64,000 nucleotides of DNA, from the NCBI GenBank assembly GCA_964503145.1, contig CAZCYV010000007.1, forward strand, positions 62,001 to 126,000, given 5' to 3'. Below are positions 51,402 to 60,960 of the stretch, one piece after another. The stretch's first letter is position 1; each line of letters starts with the position of its first letter. The notes under the pieces were generated by a model that worked only from the letters and a program-made list of their open reading frames with translations, was not told the DNA's origin and did no database searches. A program made the position numbers and the translations under genes. This DNA is from RBG-16-57-11 sp964503145. GTDB lineage: Bacteria > Chloroflexota > Anaerolineae > Anaerolineales > UBA4823.

Positions 51402-53279
51402 TTAGTTATCCGGGAAGCGGATCGGATCGCCCTCGTGCACCGGGATGCGCGCCGGCGCCATGCGCATCATGGCCTGCATCGGAGCGATCCCTAGTTGATC
51501 GGCTGCCATCTGGGCGAACTGGTAGGCGCTGCGGGCGTGGCGGGCGGCGCCGGCGTAATCCCAGGCGTAGAACTGCTTGATCGCTTTATTGGCTTGCTGG
51601 TTGGATAGAGCGACCAGCTTCTTCACCTTCGCTGCGCCTGGATGACCTTTGATCTGGCCCAAGAGCTGGCTGGCCCAGTTCAGGTAGCCGGCGGTCAGGT
51701 AGCGGTTCATGTTATCCTGATCGAAGCGCCCGAAGCCGAGCGAGAGATCCATGTAGTGCATGATCGTGTCGCTCTCGTCGCCCGACCAGGCGAAGTAGGT
51801 ATCGCCGCCTGGGCCGTAGTCGTAATCCCACTCCGAGTCGTAACCATCGTGGGGGTGCGACATGCCGATGTGGTGGCCGAACTCGTGGATCATGGTGGTG
51901 GTGAAGCCATAGCCCAGCTCGCGGTACGTCGGCGTGTCGAAGCCGAAGGTGTAAAGCTGAGTGCCGTCCACCCAGTTATCGTCGGCAAAGCCGAGCAGCC
52001 CGAACCAATCGCCCATGTTGTCATCGGTGGTGTTGAAGGCGAAGATCTTGCCGGCGTAATCTTTGGGGCCGTAGTCCGGTACATAGTTGCTCAGGTTGGC
52101 GTCGAAGAAGCAGAAGAGCTGGGCGAAGGTGGTGCCCCAGGCGTTCCAGCAGTCATCCTCGACCAGCAAGCCAGCCCAAATGCGGAAGGCGCGCTGCGCA
52201 GCGGCGTCGATGGGGTTGTTGTCGCTCACGTTGACCTGCCAGCGGTAGAAGGGCTGGAAGGCCTGCAGCTTGCTGAAGACCAATGGGCTGGTGAGCCAGT
52301 CCAGGCCGTTGTTGGCCGGATCATCTTCGAACATTTCGATGTGCGTGATCTTCGATCCACCGGCCAGCGGCGAGGTGACCAGGGGGTCATATAGCGGCGA
52401 GGAGGTGAAGAGCAAGTTGATCGCCACCAGGCGGGTGACGTACCCCAGGTCTGTGCTGAGCGCTGCGGGGTCGCGGTAACCACCCTCGGTGTATTCCCAG
52501 ATGGCCGGCATGCGGTAGTCTTCGTAGCCATCGCCGTCCAGGTCGGGGTAGTCCACCGCCCAGTTATCGGTCCAGGCTTCCGGCCCGGCGGAGAGATCGT
52601 AGAACCAGGCGCGGCTGTGGCTGCCGCCCCAGGCGATCATCTTGCGCGAGGCGCGCAACTCCCCAAAGTTATAGCCGGTATCGGGGTCGGCGACATCGGT
52701 CTTGGTATAGACATGGAACTTGAAGTCGCTGCGTCCCCACCAGTTAATGAAGTACACCGTGTAGCTGCGGTCGAAATTGGGGATCGGCACGGCGCGCATG
52801 GCCGAGGCGAGCCATTTTTCCGTCATCGGAGCGTCGATGTACAGCACCGGCGCGGTCACATCCAGCACGTTGGTCTCCATATCGTTGTAATATTGCTGGA
52901 AGAGGGTGGGGTCGCCGGGAACGCCGATCTGGGTCAGGTAGGCGAAGAACTTCCGCTCAAAGGCAGCGTTGGTGAAATATGGTTTGTATTTGAAGTGGAA
53001 TTGCAGGCCCATGTCTCGCCCCGGCAGGCCATAGAAGCGCGGATAGCGCACCACGGGCTTATAGCCGGCGGGCAAGACATCGAGCAAGGCGTCCAAATCG
53101 ATCGCATCCTCTTCATAGCCGATGAAGACCAGGTTGATGGGGATCTCTTGTTCGAGGGTGATGGGCTCCCCCGGTTTCCAGCTTGGCCCGCTTTTGGCTG
53201 CGGCCGGAGCGACGATTAAGGATGCAATCAGAATGGGAATAAAGACGGCGGTCATACAGCGTACAGCCAAACTTTTCAT
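51402..53279 (-). CDS. Secreted zinc metalloprotease (metzincin type)
   Basis: 625 residues from ATG 53279, which has AGGAGG 7 nt upstream. A signal peptide (to about residue 27, APAAAKSG) is followed by a long N-terminal region without a recognised domain. The extended zinc site HEFGHHIGMSH is at 465-475 (Glu466 catalytic; His465, His469, His475 ligands), followed by a probable Met-turn in DTIMHYMDL. The C-terminal 90 residues are helical. It is divergent from a propeller protein gene. The subfamily is not clear. Confidence 0.82.
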   Translation of the reverse strand: MKSLAVRCMTAVFIPILIASLIVAPAAAKSGPSWKPGEPITLEQEIPINLVFIGYEEDAIDLDALLDVLPAGYKPVVRYPRFYGLPGRDMGLQFHFKYKPYFTNAAFERKFFAYLTQIGVPGDPTLFQQYYNDMETNVLDVTAPVLYIDAPMTEKWLASAMRAVPIPNFDRSYTVYFINWWGRSDFKFHVYTKTDVADPDTGYNFGELRASRKMIAWGGSHSRAWFYDLSAGPEAWTDNWAVDYPDLDGDGYEDYRMPAIWEYTEGGYRDPAALSTDLGYVTRLVAINLLFTSSPLYDPLVTSPLAGGSKITHIEMFEDDPANNGLDWLTSPLVFSKLQAFQPFYRWQVNVSDNNPIDAAAQRAFRIWAGLLVEDDCWNAWGTTFAQLFCFFDANLSNYVPDYGPKDYAGKIFAFNTTDDNMGDWFGLLGFADDNWVDGTQLYTFGFDTPTYRELGYGFTTTMIHEFGHHIGMSHPHDGYDSEWDYDYGPGGDTYFAWSGDESDTIMHYMDLSLGFGRFDQDNMNRYLTAGYLNWASQLLGQIKGHPGAAKVKKLVALSNQQANKAIKQFYAWDYAGAARHARSAYQFAQMAADQLGIAPMQAMMRMAPARIPVHEGDPIRFPDN

Positions 53280-53457
53280 GATTAACCTCCTGGTTGAGCA
53301 CATGTGTTGAGAGATCATGCTGATTCAATCCACACCCAATGCTCTCATAATGTAGCATATCTGTAAGCGGCAAACATTAAACAGAGATTAATAAGACTGT
53401 CGCTAACGGTACAATTTTCCTATAGACTTTTTATCCACTATCCGGTTTATTGTTTTT

Positions 53458-55470
53458 ATGACCCACTTCAGGCCGCTTACACTCCTGGCAATCCTGGGGA
53501 TCTTTAGCCTGCCCTTGACCTCTTGGGGGCGAAACACTGCTATGAATGCGCCGCTCCAGGCGCCACAAACGCCTTCGTTCAGCGCGCCGGTGTTGAAGTG
53601 GCAGCGCGGCGGATGTTATTCGTCGTGGTGCGAGACGGGCTGGTACTCCTCGCCAGCGATAGCCGATTTAGACGGCGATGGCTCGCCGGAGGTGATTGCG
53701 GCGACCTATTCGCTGGTGATCCTGGACGCAGCCACGGGCGCGCTGGAACAGCGCATCGATCCGCCCGGCGGCCGCCAGTGGCCCAGCCTGGTGGTCGCCG
53801 ACCTGGAGGGCGACGGCGACCTGGAGATCGTCACCGCGCATGGGGAGGGTTACCTGAACGTTTACAGCCACAGCGGCAGCCTGGTCTGGTCGCGCCAGCC
53901 GACGCCCGGCAGCGAACTGCGTTCGCTGGCAGCCTATGATCTGGATGGCAACGGAGATCTGGAGATCATCGTCGCCGCCACCCGCAGCCAGGATCAATGG
54001 TATGTTTACGAGCACAACGGCAACCTGCGCGCCGGTAGCTGGCCGCAACATTCGCCCGACTCGGACACCAATGGCTACACCGCCGGCTGCTATAACCAGA
54101 ACGTCGCCGCGGCGGATTTCGACGGCGATGGTCGCGGGGAGATCCTCGGGCCGAACGACACGCATTATCTGGCCGCCTTCCAGGACGACGGCGTTCAGAT
54201 GCGCGCCAGCGTGATCTATGGGACGCAGTCCGGCGCGCCAAAGGTGTGGAGCCGGGTCGGGGTGCACGTCTCTCATGCGGTGGACTTGCGCGGCTACGCC
54301 AACTGCGGCAGCGAACACCGCCCCAACTTCGCCCATTCGGCGCCGATCATCTTCGATCTGGACAATGATGGGGTGAACGAAGCGGTGGTGGTGGGCAACG
54401 TATATAACTGCGGCACCAGCCCCTACACCGATCTGTACGAGATGCCGTTTATTTTGAACGCCGATCGCACCCGCTGGCAGGGCAGCGGTTTCGACTGGAC
54501 GGTGATCCCCACGCCCGACGCCAGCGCCGCGCCCTTGAGCGAGGATTACAACGTGATCGAGATGAACCTGCCCAATCCGGTCGCCGCCGACCTGGATGGC
54601 GATGGCCGGCGAGAGATCTTGTTCCCCTCGTATGACGGGCGGATGCACGCCTATTGGCTGGATAAGAGCGAACACGGCGCCTGGCCCTATTCGGTGTACA
54701 AACCGGCGGATGGTTTTCTGCGCTTTGCCGGCGAACCGGCGGTGGCCGATCTGGATCACGACGGCGACGCCGAGGTGATCTTCGCCTCCTGGGTGCAAAA
54801 GGGCACCAACCAGACCGGCAGGCTGCACATCCTGGACTCCCTGGGCAGTGTGCTTTACGAGGTCAACCTGCCTGCGGGGTTCGGCGGCGTGAACTGGAAC
54901 GGGGCGCTGGCCGCGCCGACGCTGGCGAACGTGGATGCGGACGCCGATCTGGAGGTGGTGCTCAACACCGCACATTCCGGGGTGGTGGTGTATGATCTGC
55001 CGGGGACGGCCGCGGCGCGCCTGCTGTGGCCCACCGGGCGGGGCAGCTACCTGCGCAGCGGCTCGGCGGCGGCAGGCAGCCTGGCCGGTTCGACGCTGCT
55101 GGTCAACAAAGTCGCCGCCGACCCCGGCGAGGCGCTGACTTATACGATCCAGTTGCGCAACCCCAGCCTGGCACTGCCGACGGTCGTCCTGACCGACACC
55201 CTGCCCGCCGGGGTGACTTACGCCGGCGGGCTGAGCGCCACTTCCGGCAACGCGGCTTATGCGGGCGGCGTGGTAAGCTGGAGCGGCGCAGTAAACTCTG
55301 GCGCTCCGGTGACGATCACCTTCAATGCCACGATCGATCCCGGATTGAGCGCGCCGACGCCTATCTGGAACAGCGTGCAGATCGATGACGGCTTCGGGAA
55401 CATCCTGCTCCGACGCGCCCTGACCATCGTCAACGCCGAACGGGTGCACCTGCCGTTCGTCAGGCGCTAG
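53458..55470 (+). CDS. Secreted FG-GAP/VCBS beta-propeller protein with DUF11 domain
   Basis: 670 residues. A signal peptide (LLAILGIFSLPLTSWG) precedes a propeller with about eight calcium-type repeats such as IADLDGDGSPEVIAA, VADLEGDGDLEIVTA and AADLDGDGRREILFP. A C-terminal DUF11-like adhesive domain follows (ALTYTIQLRNPS, VVLTDTLPAGVTY). It ends in HLPFVRR. Such proteins sit on the cell surface or are released and bind ligands through the propeller. No anchor motif is visible. Confidence 0.85.
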   Translation: MTHFRPLTLLAILGIFSLPLTSWGRNTAMNAPLQAPQTPSFSAPVLKWQRGGCYSSWCETGWYSSPAIADLDGDGSPEVIAATYSLVILDAATGALEQRIDPPGGRQWPSLVVADLEGDGDLEIVTAHGEGYLNVYSHSGSLVWSRQPTPGSELRSLAAYDLDGNGDLEIIVAATRSQDQWYVYEHNGNLRAGSWPQHSPDSDTNGYTAGCYNQNVAAADFDGDGRGEILGPNDTHYLAAFQDDGVQMRASVIYGTQSGAPKVWSRVGVHVSHAVDLRGYANCGSEHRPNFAHSAPIIFDLDNDGVNEAVVVGNVYNCGTSPYTDLYEMPFILNADRTRWQGSGFDWTVIPTPDASAAPLSEDYNVIEMNLPNPVAADLDGDGRREILFPSYDGRMHAYWLDKSEHGAWPYSVYKPADGFLRFAGEPAVADLDHDGDAEVIFASWVQKGTNQTGRLHILDSLGSVLYEVNLPAGFGGVNWNGALAAPTLANVDADADLEVVLNTAHSGVVVYDLPGTAAARLLWPTGRGSYLRSGSAAAGSLAGSTLLVNKVAADPGEALTYTIQLRNPSLALPTVVLTDTLPAGVTYAGGLSATSGNAAYAGGVVSWSGAVNSGAPVTITFNATIDPGLSAPTPIWNSVQIDDGFGNILLRRALTIVNAERVHLPFVRR

Positions 55471-55496
55471 TTGCGCATCGCCGCCGGGGTAATTTG

Positions 55497-55505
55497 TGGT
55501 ACACT
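55497..55505 (+). promoter_or_regulatory. Extended -10 box of mutS2
   Basis: TGGTACACT fits the extended -10 pattern TGnTAnnnT. It lies 37 nt before the MutS2 start and directly after the propeller gene. Confidence 0.4.
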
Positions 55506-55542
55506 CCTGCATTGCGGCGGGAACCCTCGCCCGGATGCAGGC

Positions 55543-57999
55543 ATGGACGATAAGACACTTACCATCCTCGAATTTCATAAGATTCTCGACCGCCTGGCGA
55601 ATTATTGCGCGTTTTCCGCCTCGGTGGAGAAGGCGCGCGCCCTGCGCCCGACCTCCGACGCCTTCGAAGCGCGCCGCCGCCAGAAGATCACCGCCGAGGC
55701 GGTGCAGTTTCTGGTCACGCATTCGGATATCAGCATCGGCGGGGCGCGGGATGTGCGCGGGCCGGTGGACCTGGCGTTGCATGGCGGCGTGCTGGCGCCG
55801 AACGAGCTGCTGGACATCAAGCAAACGCTGATCGCCGCGCGCACCCTGGCGCGCACCTTCGAGCGCCTGGGGGCGCAATACCCGTCGCTGAGCGATATCG
55901 TCGCCCAGCTTCCACCTCCTGGCGGGTTGATCGACGCCATCAGCCGCGCCATCTCCGAGCGCGGCGAAATCCTGGACTCGGCCTCGGAGAAGCTGGCGCA
56001 AATCCGCCGCGAACTGCGCATCGTCCACGACCGGCTGATGACCAAATTGCAGAAGCTGGTATCCGATCCGCGCAACACGCCTTATCTGCAAGAAGCGCTC
56101 ATCACCCAGCGTGATGGGCGCTACGTCATCCCCTTGCGCTCCGAGTTCAAAGGGCGCATCCGCTCGATCGTGCACGATCAGTCCCAATCCGGCGCCACGC
56201 TGTTCGTCGAGCCGATCGGCGTGGTCGAGCAGAACAACCAGTACCGTGAGTTGCAACTGGCCGAGCGGGACGAGGAGCGGCGCATCCTGGCCGAGCTGTC
56301 GCACATGGTCGCCAACCTGGCCTACGAGATCGTCCACACTGTCGAAGTGGTGGCCGAGCTGGACCTGGCGCTGGCGTGCGGCAAATACGCCGACGACCTG
56401 CGCGCCGCGCCGCCGACGCTGCACGAGTTCAAGAAGTCACAGGAAGCCGGGTCGCGCAACCCCGGCGTGGTGATCCAGTTGTATCAGGCGCGCCATCCGC
56501 TGTTGGACCCACAGACTGTGGTGCCGATCGACGTCGAATTGGACCCGCAGACCTACGCCCTGGTGATCACCGGGCCGAACACCGGCGGGAAGACCGTGGC
56601 GCTCAAGACGGTGGGGCTTCTGGCGCTGATGGCGCAGGCCGGCCTGCACATCCCGGCGCATTCCGGTTCGGCGCTGAGCGTCTTCGAAGCTATTTTCGCC
56701 GACATCGGCGATGAGCAGTCGATCGAGCAGTCGCTCTCGACCTTTTCGGGGCATATCACCAATATCATCCGCATCCTGGAGCAGGCCAATGAGCGCTCGC
56801 TGGTGATCCTGGACGAGTTGGGGGCGGGCACCGACCCGCAGGAAGGCTCGGCGCTGGCGCGGGCGATCCTGAAACATCTGGTCGAGCGCGGCATTACCAC
56901 CCTGGTGACCACGCACCATCCGGAGCTAAAGGCTTTTGCGCACGCCACGCCCGGCGTGGTGAACGCCAGCGTCGAATTCGACCTGGAAACGCTGCGCCCT
57001 ACCTATCGGCTGACGGTCGGCCTGCCGGGGCGCTCCAACGCCCTGGCCATCGCCGAGCGTTTGGGTCTGCCCGAGGCGATCATCGCGGACGCCCGCGCCG
57101 AGATCCATCCGGACGACCTGCGCGCCGAAGACCTGCTGGACGAGATCCTGCGCCAGCGAGACCTGGCGCGGCAGGCGCGCAGCGCCGCCGAACAGGCGCG
57201 CCAGGAAGCCGAAAGCCTGCGCGCCGAGCTGTACGAGCGGCTGGAGAAGATCGAGGATGAGCGCCGCAAAGTCCTGGAGCAGGCGCAGGCCGAGGCCGCG
57301 GCGCAGATCAGAGAGCTGGAGCAGGAAATCGCCGCAGTCCGCAAGGCGCTGGCGCGGGCGCGCCAGCCGGTGGAAGCCTTGAAGGAGATCCAGGATCAGG
57401 TGGATGAGATGGAACAGGCCTTCGAGCAGCCGGTCGCTCGCCAGCAGCCCAGGCTGGGCCCGGAGACGCAAAAACTGGAGCGGGAGCGCCGGCGGGCAAT
57501 CCGCCTGGGCGACCGGGTGCGCCTGCGGACGCTGGGCGCGCAGGGGGTGGTGATCGCTCTGGGAGAGGAAGAGGCCGAAATCCAGGTCGGGATGATGCGC
57601 GTGCGCGCCCAACTCGCCGATCTGGAATTGCCCACGCCCAGCGGAGCGCCATCGCCAGCGGCCAGCCCAAGGCCCAAGGCTCAAAGCCCCAAAGCCGAAG
57701 CCGCCCGCGCCGCGGCCGAGCCGGCGGCGGCCAAACCGGCCATCGCCCTGCCGGAATCGCCGGGCATGGAACTGGATCTGCGCGGCAAGCGCGCCGACGA
57801 AGCGTTGATCGATCTGGAACGCTACCTCGACGCCGCGTTCCTGGCGGGCATGCCTTTCGTGCGCATCATCCACGGCAAGGGCACGGGCAAACTGCGCGAT
57901 GCCGTGCGCCAGGCGCTGCGCCAAAACCCCAACGTCAAGTCCTTCGAGGGGGGCGGCGAGAAGGAAGGCGGCGAGGGCGTGACCGTGGCGAAGTTCTAG
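55543..57999 (+). CDS. mutS2: MutS2 family DNA-binding ATPase/endonuclease
   Basis: 818 residues from ATG 55543 (MDDKTLTILEFHKILDRL, the usual MutS2 start). The MutS core has Walker A GPNTGGKT at 344-351, then GDEQSIEQSLSTFSGH, LDELGAGTDPQEG and TTHHPELK. A long coiled coil (about 520-640) and a C-terminal Smr nuclease domain (LDLRGKRADEAL, VRIIHGKGTGKLRD) follow. It lacks the mismatch-recognition domain of MutS; the family acts in recombination control and rescue of collided ribosomes. A Pro/Ala-rich insert lies before Smr. Its stop overlaps the convergent kinase gene by 4 nt. Confidence 0.94.
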   Translation: MDDKTLTILEFHKILDRLANYCAFSASVEKARALRPTSDAFEARRRQKITAEAVQFLVTHSDISIGGARDVRGPVDLALHGGVLAPNELLDIKQTLIAARTLARTFERLGAQYPSLSDIVAQLPPPGGLIDAISRAISERGEILDSASEKLAQIRRELRIVHDRLMTKLQKLVSDPRNTPYLQEALITQRDGRYVIPLRSEFKGRIRSIVHDQSQSGATLFVEPIGVVEQNNQYRELQLAERDEERRILAELSHMVANLAYEIVHTVEVVAELDLALACGKYADDLRAAPPTLHEFKKSQEAGSRNPGVVIQLYQARHPLLDPQTVVPIDVELDPQTYALVITGPNTGGKTVALKTVGLLALMAQAGLHIPAHSGSALSVFEAIFADIGDEQSIEQSLSTFSGHITNIIRILEQANERSLVILDELGAGTDPQEGSALARAILKHLVERGITTLVTTHHPELKAFAHATPGVVNASVEFDLETLRPTYRLTVGLPGRSNALAIAERLGLPEAIIADARAEIHPDDLRAEDLLDEILRQRDLARQARSAAEQARQEAESLRAELYERLEKIEDERRKVLEQAQAEAAAQIRELEQEIAAVRKALARARQPVEALKEIQDQVDEMEQAFEQPVARQQPRLGPETQKLERERRRAIRLGDRVRLRTLGAQGVVIALGEEEAEIQVGMMRVRAQLADLELPTPSGAPSPAASPRPKAQSPKAEAARAAAEPAAAKPAIALPESPGMELDLRGKRADEALIDLERYLDAAFLAGMPFVRIIHGKGTGKLRDAVRQALRQNPNVKSFEGGGEKEGGEGVTVAKF

Positions 58000-60860
58000 C
58001 TGGCTCGGATTTTCAATGCCTCCGCCAGGACGTGCGAAAGCTGTCGCAGGCTGGCAGGCTTGGTGAGATACCAAAAACGCTCTTTCTGTTTGAGACTTTC
58101 GACCTCGCTGGTCAGCGGATGGCCGCTGATCAAGACCACCGGCACCTGCATGTTGGCGCGGCGCATCGCGCGCAGCAGGGCAACGCCGCCCATCTTGGGC
58201 ATGATCACGTCGCTCAGCACCAGCGCTACTTCGCCAGGGTTAAGCGCCAGGTAGGAAAGCGCAGCAACGCCGTCGGCCACAGACTTAACCCGGTAGTTTA
58301 GCAAGGTCAAACCTTCAACCAGCGCCTGGCGGGTTTCAGCTTCGTCTTCGACCAGCAGGATCATCTGCCCGTTGCCCAGCGCCAGAGCGTCTGCCTCGGA
58401 GATCGAGGCATGCGAATTGGGTGCGGCGTAAGCCGGCAGGAAGATGCGAAAGGTGCTCCCCGCGCCGGGGCGAGTTTGCACGTCGATGTGCCCCTCATGC
58501 TGTTTAACGATGCCATAGACCTGAGCCAGGCCCAGGCCGGTGCCCTGGCCGGGCGGTTTTGTGGTAAAGAAGGGTTCGAAAATGTGCGGCAGCACATCGG
58601 CGGGGATGCCGACGCCGGTGTCCGAGACGGTCAGGGATATCCAGTTGCCGTAGAGCACCTGGCCGCAGGTGATACAATGCACCTTCTCTTCCGCTCCCAC
58701 GGCAGACAGGGCGATGTATAGCTCGCCGCCTTGCGGCATGGCGTCGCGGGCGTTGACTGCCAGATTGAGCAACGCTTGCTGCAGGCGCGTCGGGTCGGCC
58801 TTGATCTTGTATTCGCCGGGCTTGTAGCCCAGGCGGACGCGGATGTCTTCGGGCAGCGTGCGCTCGAACAGCTTGGCCTGCTCCTTGACGAATGGGAGCA
58901 GGTCCATCGGGCGGCGCTCTAGAACCGCCCGGCGGCTGAAATCCAGCACCTGCTGGATCAGATTCGAAGCGCGATCGGCCTGCTGCTTGATCGTCAACAT
59001 GTGCTCGCGGTGCGGCGCGGGCAGGTCGGGCGCGCTGAGGGCGATCTCGGCGTAGAGCAGGATGACCGACAGGATGTTGTTGAAATCGTGGGCGATCCCC
59101 GCCGCCATCTGGCCGACCGCCGCCAGCCGTTCCTGTTGCTGAATCTGCTGCTGGATGTGATGTTCCTGAGTGGCATCGCGCAGCACCAGCACCCAATGTT
59201 CGGGGGCGGTCTTTCCGACGACGGGGCGCGCCGTGACCATGAAGAACCGCTCTCCCAGGTTGATTTCATGCCACACTTTGGCTTCTGGAGTGGCCAGGAT
59301 ATCGTTGATCTGTAGCTCCCCCAATCGGGCGATCTGCTGGCCGATTTTGACGGAAGCCAGCGTCTCCAGGTAGGCTTCGGCAACCGGATTGGCGGTGAGC
59401 ACGCGTCCGCTCCAATCCAGCAGAGCCACGCCCTCGGGGACGCTGTTCATGATCTCGCGCACCTGGGCCAGCAGGCGCTCGCGCTCCGCTTCGGCGCGCA
59501 GGCGCTCAGTGACATCGAAAACGATGGAATACAGCAGTCGGCGGTCCTGCATGGCGACCGGGCCGGTGTAAATCTCCACATCTCGCACCTCGCCGCTCGC
59601 CAGGCGGTGGCGGACGTTGAAGTGCCGGCGCCCTCCCCAGGCAGCTTGATGCAGATTGGCCAGCAACTCTGGCTCCGGCAGGGTGTTGATCTCCTGAATG
59701 CGCATCGTCCGAAGCTTCTCCAGGCTGTAGCCGTAGAACTCGGCAGCAGCCTGGTTGGCGTCGATGATATGGCCGCTTTCGGGATCGATGACCAGCTTGA
59801 TCGCCTGATTGATCTCGAAAAGCTGGCGATAGCGCTCCTCGCTTTGCCGCAGGGCTTCTTCGCTGCGCTTGCGCGCCAGCGCGCTGGCAAAGATCTCGCC
59901 CACCAGGCGCAGGCGGGAGACCAGCTCTGGCGGCCAGGTGCGTTCTGCGCGGCGAGAGGCGGCGGAAAACGCCCCGAAGACCTTGCCATCGACGATGATC
60001 GGCAGTGCAATCACCGACTTGATCGAATTTGATCTGGCGATCTGGTGTTCCAGGGCAGCTTCGGTGGGCAGGTCGCGATCCGTCCTGCTCACCAGGATAG
60101 GCTTTTGCTGGAGCATCTGGTCGAAATACCAGGGCGCGACCTCGGCAATGTCGGTCCCTCTGGCCATCGGGGGATCTTCGGAGGAATAGGTATGCGTATA
60201 GATCAGGTGCTTTTGATCGCTGGATAACTGGGCGATGGCGCAGCGTTCTAATCCCAGAGCCTGGGCAATGCGCTCCAGCCCTTCTTCGATGGTCTGATCC
60301 ACTTCGCCGGCGGGCAGATTGATGAAACGGGCGGATAATTCGTTGATCATCATTTCGAATTTCAACCGCTCGTTGACCTCGGCTTCGGCCCGCAGGCGTC
60401 GGGTGATATCTGGAAAGGCGGCGGTGACCCCAGCGCGCTCGAGCGCCTGACGGAAACGCTCATCCGACTCGATCAGCGCCTGCTCGCGCTGACTGCGAAA
60501 CACCATGGCTTCGATGCGGGCGCGCAACTCCCAATCGGGGCAGGGCCAGCGCACGAAACCGCTGGGTCCGGCCGGATCGATATCGGTTTGCTGAGCTTCT
60601 TCGTCCGAAGTGGACAGGATCAGATAAGCCGCGCTGCTGGCCTGCCGCAGGCGCTCTTTGGCCGTCTGTTGGCTGAGATGGAGCAGGATGACTTCTGGCT
60701 GATCCTGCGGCAGGGCTTCCAGTGCCTGCTCAAGGTCAGTGCGCAGCGCCACCTGGCCAAAGCCGATTTCACCCAACTGGCGCTCGAGCGCGGCGACAAT
60801 CGCCGGCGCGAACCCCTGCCGGATGATCAACAAGCGAAGATGAGAGCGAGGCTGATTCAT
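57996..60860 (-). CDS. Hybrid histidine kinase with GAF and PAS domains
   Basis: 954 residues, no membrane helix. Residues 1-125 resemble a receiver without its Asp (VILLHLSQ). A short PAS remnant (SDERFRQALERAGVTAAF joined to DITRRLRAEAEV), GAF (about 165-330), two PAS domains (about 345-465 and 470-570), HisKA with His591 (AAGIAHDFNNILS), HATPase and a C-terminal receiver (Asp884 in LSDVIMP, Lys in LTKP) follow. The ATPase domain carries an extra CITC pair (Cys729, Cys732). It is separate from the large sensor cluster. Confidence 0.9.
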   Translation of the reverse strand: MNQPRSHLRLLIIRQGFAPAIVAALERQLGEIGFGQVALRTDLEQALEALPQDQPEVILLHLSQQTAKERLRQASSAAYLILSTSDEEAQQTDIDPAGPSGFVRWPCPDWELRARIEAMVFRSQREQALIESDERFRQALERAGVTAAFPDITRRLRAEAEVNERLKFEMMINELSARFINLPAGEVDQTIEEGLERIAQALGLERCAIAQLSSDQKHLIYTHTYSSEDPPMARGTDIAEVAPWYFDQMLQQKPILVSRTDRDLPTEAALEHQIARSNSIKSVIALPIIVDGKVFGAFSAASRRAERTWPPELVSRLRLVGEIFASALARKRSEEALRQSEERYRQLFEINQAIKLVIDPESGHIIDANQAAAEFYGYSLEKLRTMRIQEINTLPEPELLANLHQAAWGGRRHFNVRHRLASGEVRDVEIYTGPVAMQDRRLLYSIVFDVTERLRAEAERERLLAQVREIMNSVPEGVALLDWSGRVLTANPVAEAYLETLASVKIGQQIARLGELQINDILATPEAKVWHEINLGERFFMVTARPVVGKTAPEHWVLVLRDATQEHHIQQQIQQQERLAAVGQMAAGIAHDFNNILSVILLYAEIALSAPDLPAPHREHMLTIKQQADRASNLIQQVLDFSRRAVLERRPMDLLPFVKEQAKLFERTLPEDIRVRLGYKPGEYKIKADPTRLQQALLNLAVNARDAMPQGGELYIALSAVGAEEKVHCITCGQVLYGNWISLTVSDTGVGIPADVLPHIFEPFFTTKPPGQGTGLGLAQVYGIVKQHEGHIDVQTRPGAGSTFRIFLPAYAAPNSHASISEADALALGNGQMILLVEDEAETRQALVEGLTLLNYRVKSVADGVAALSYLALNPGEVALVLSDVIMPKMGGVALLRAMRRANMQVPVVLISGHPLTSEVESLKQKERFWYLTKPASLRQLSHVLAEALKIRAS

Positions 60861-60960
60861 CGGTCGAAAATCGTTCAGCCCAGGTGGTCGATCCGCTGAT
60901 GTGTATCCTTGACCCTATAAACGCTCCTAAGGGCGAGGTGTGACTTACAGCAATGCAAAC

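Noticed and set aside
53668..56424. 918-codon minus-strand frame spanning the propeller gene and the 5' part of mutS2
   Set aside because: It crosses two convincing plus-strand genes and has a His/Gln/Gly-rich composition without motifs.
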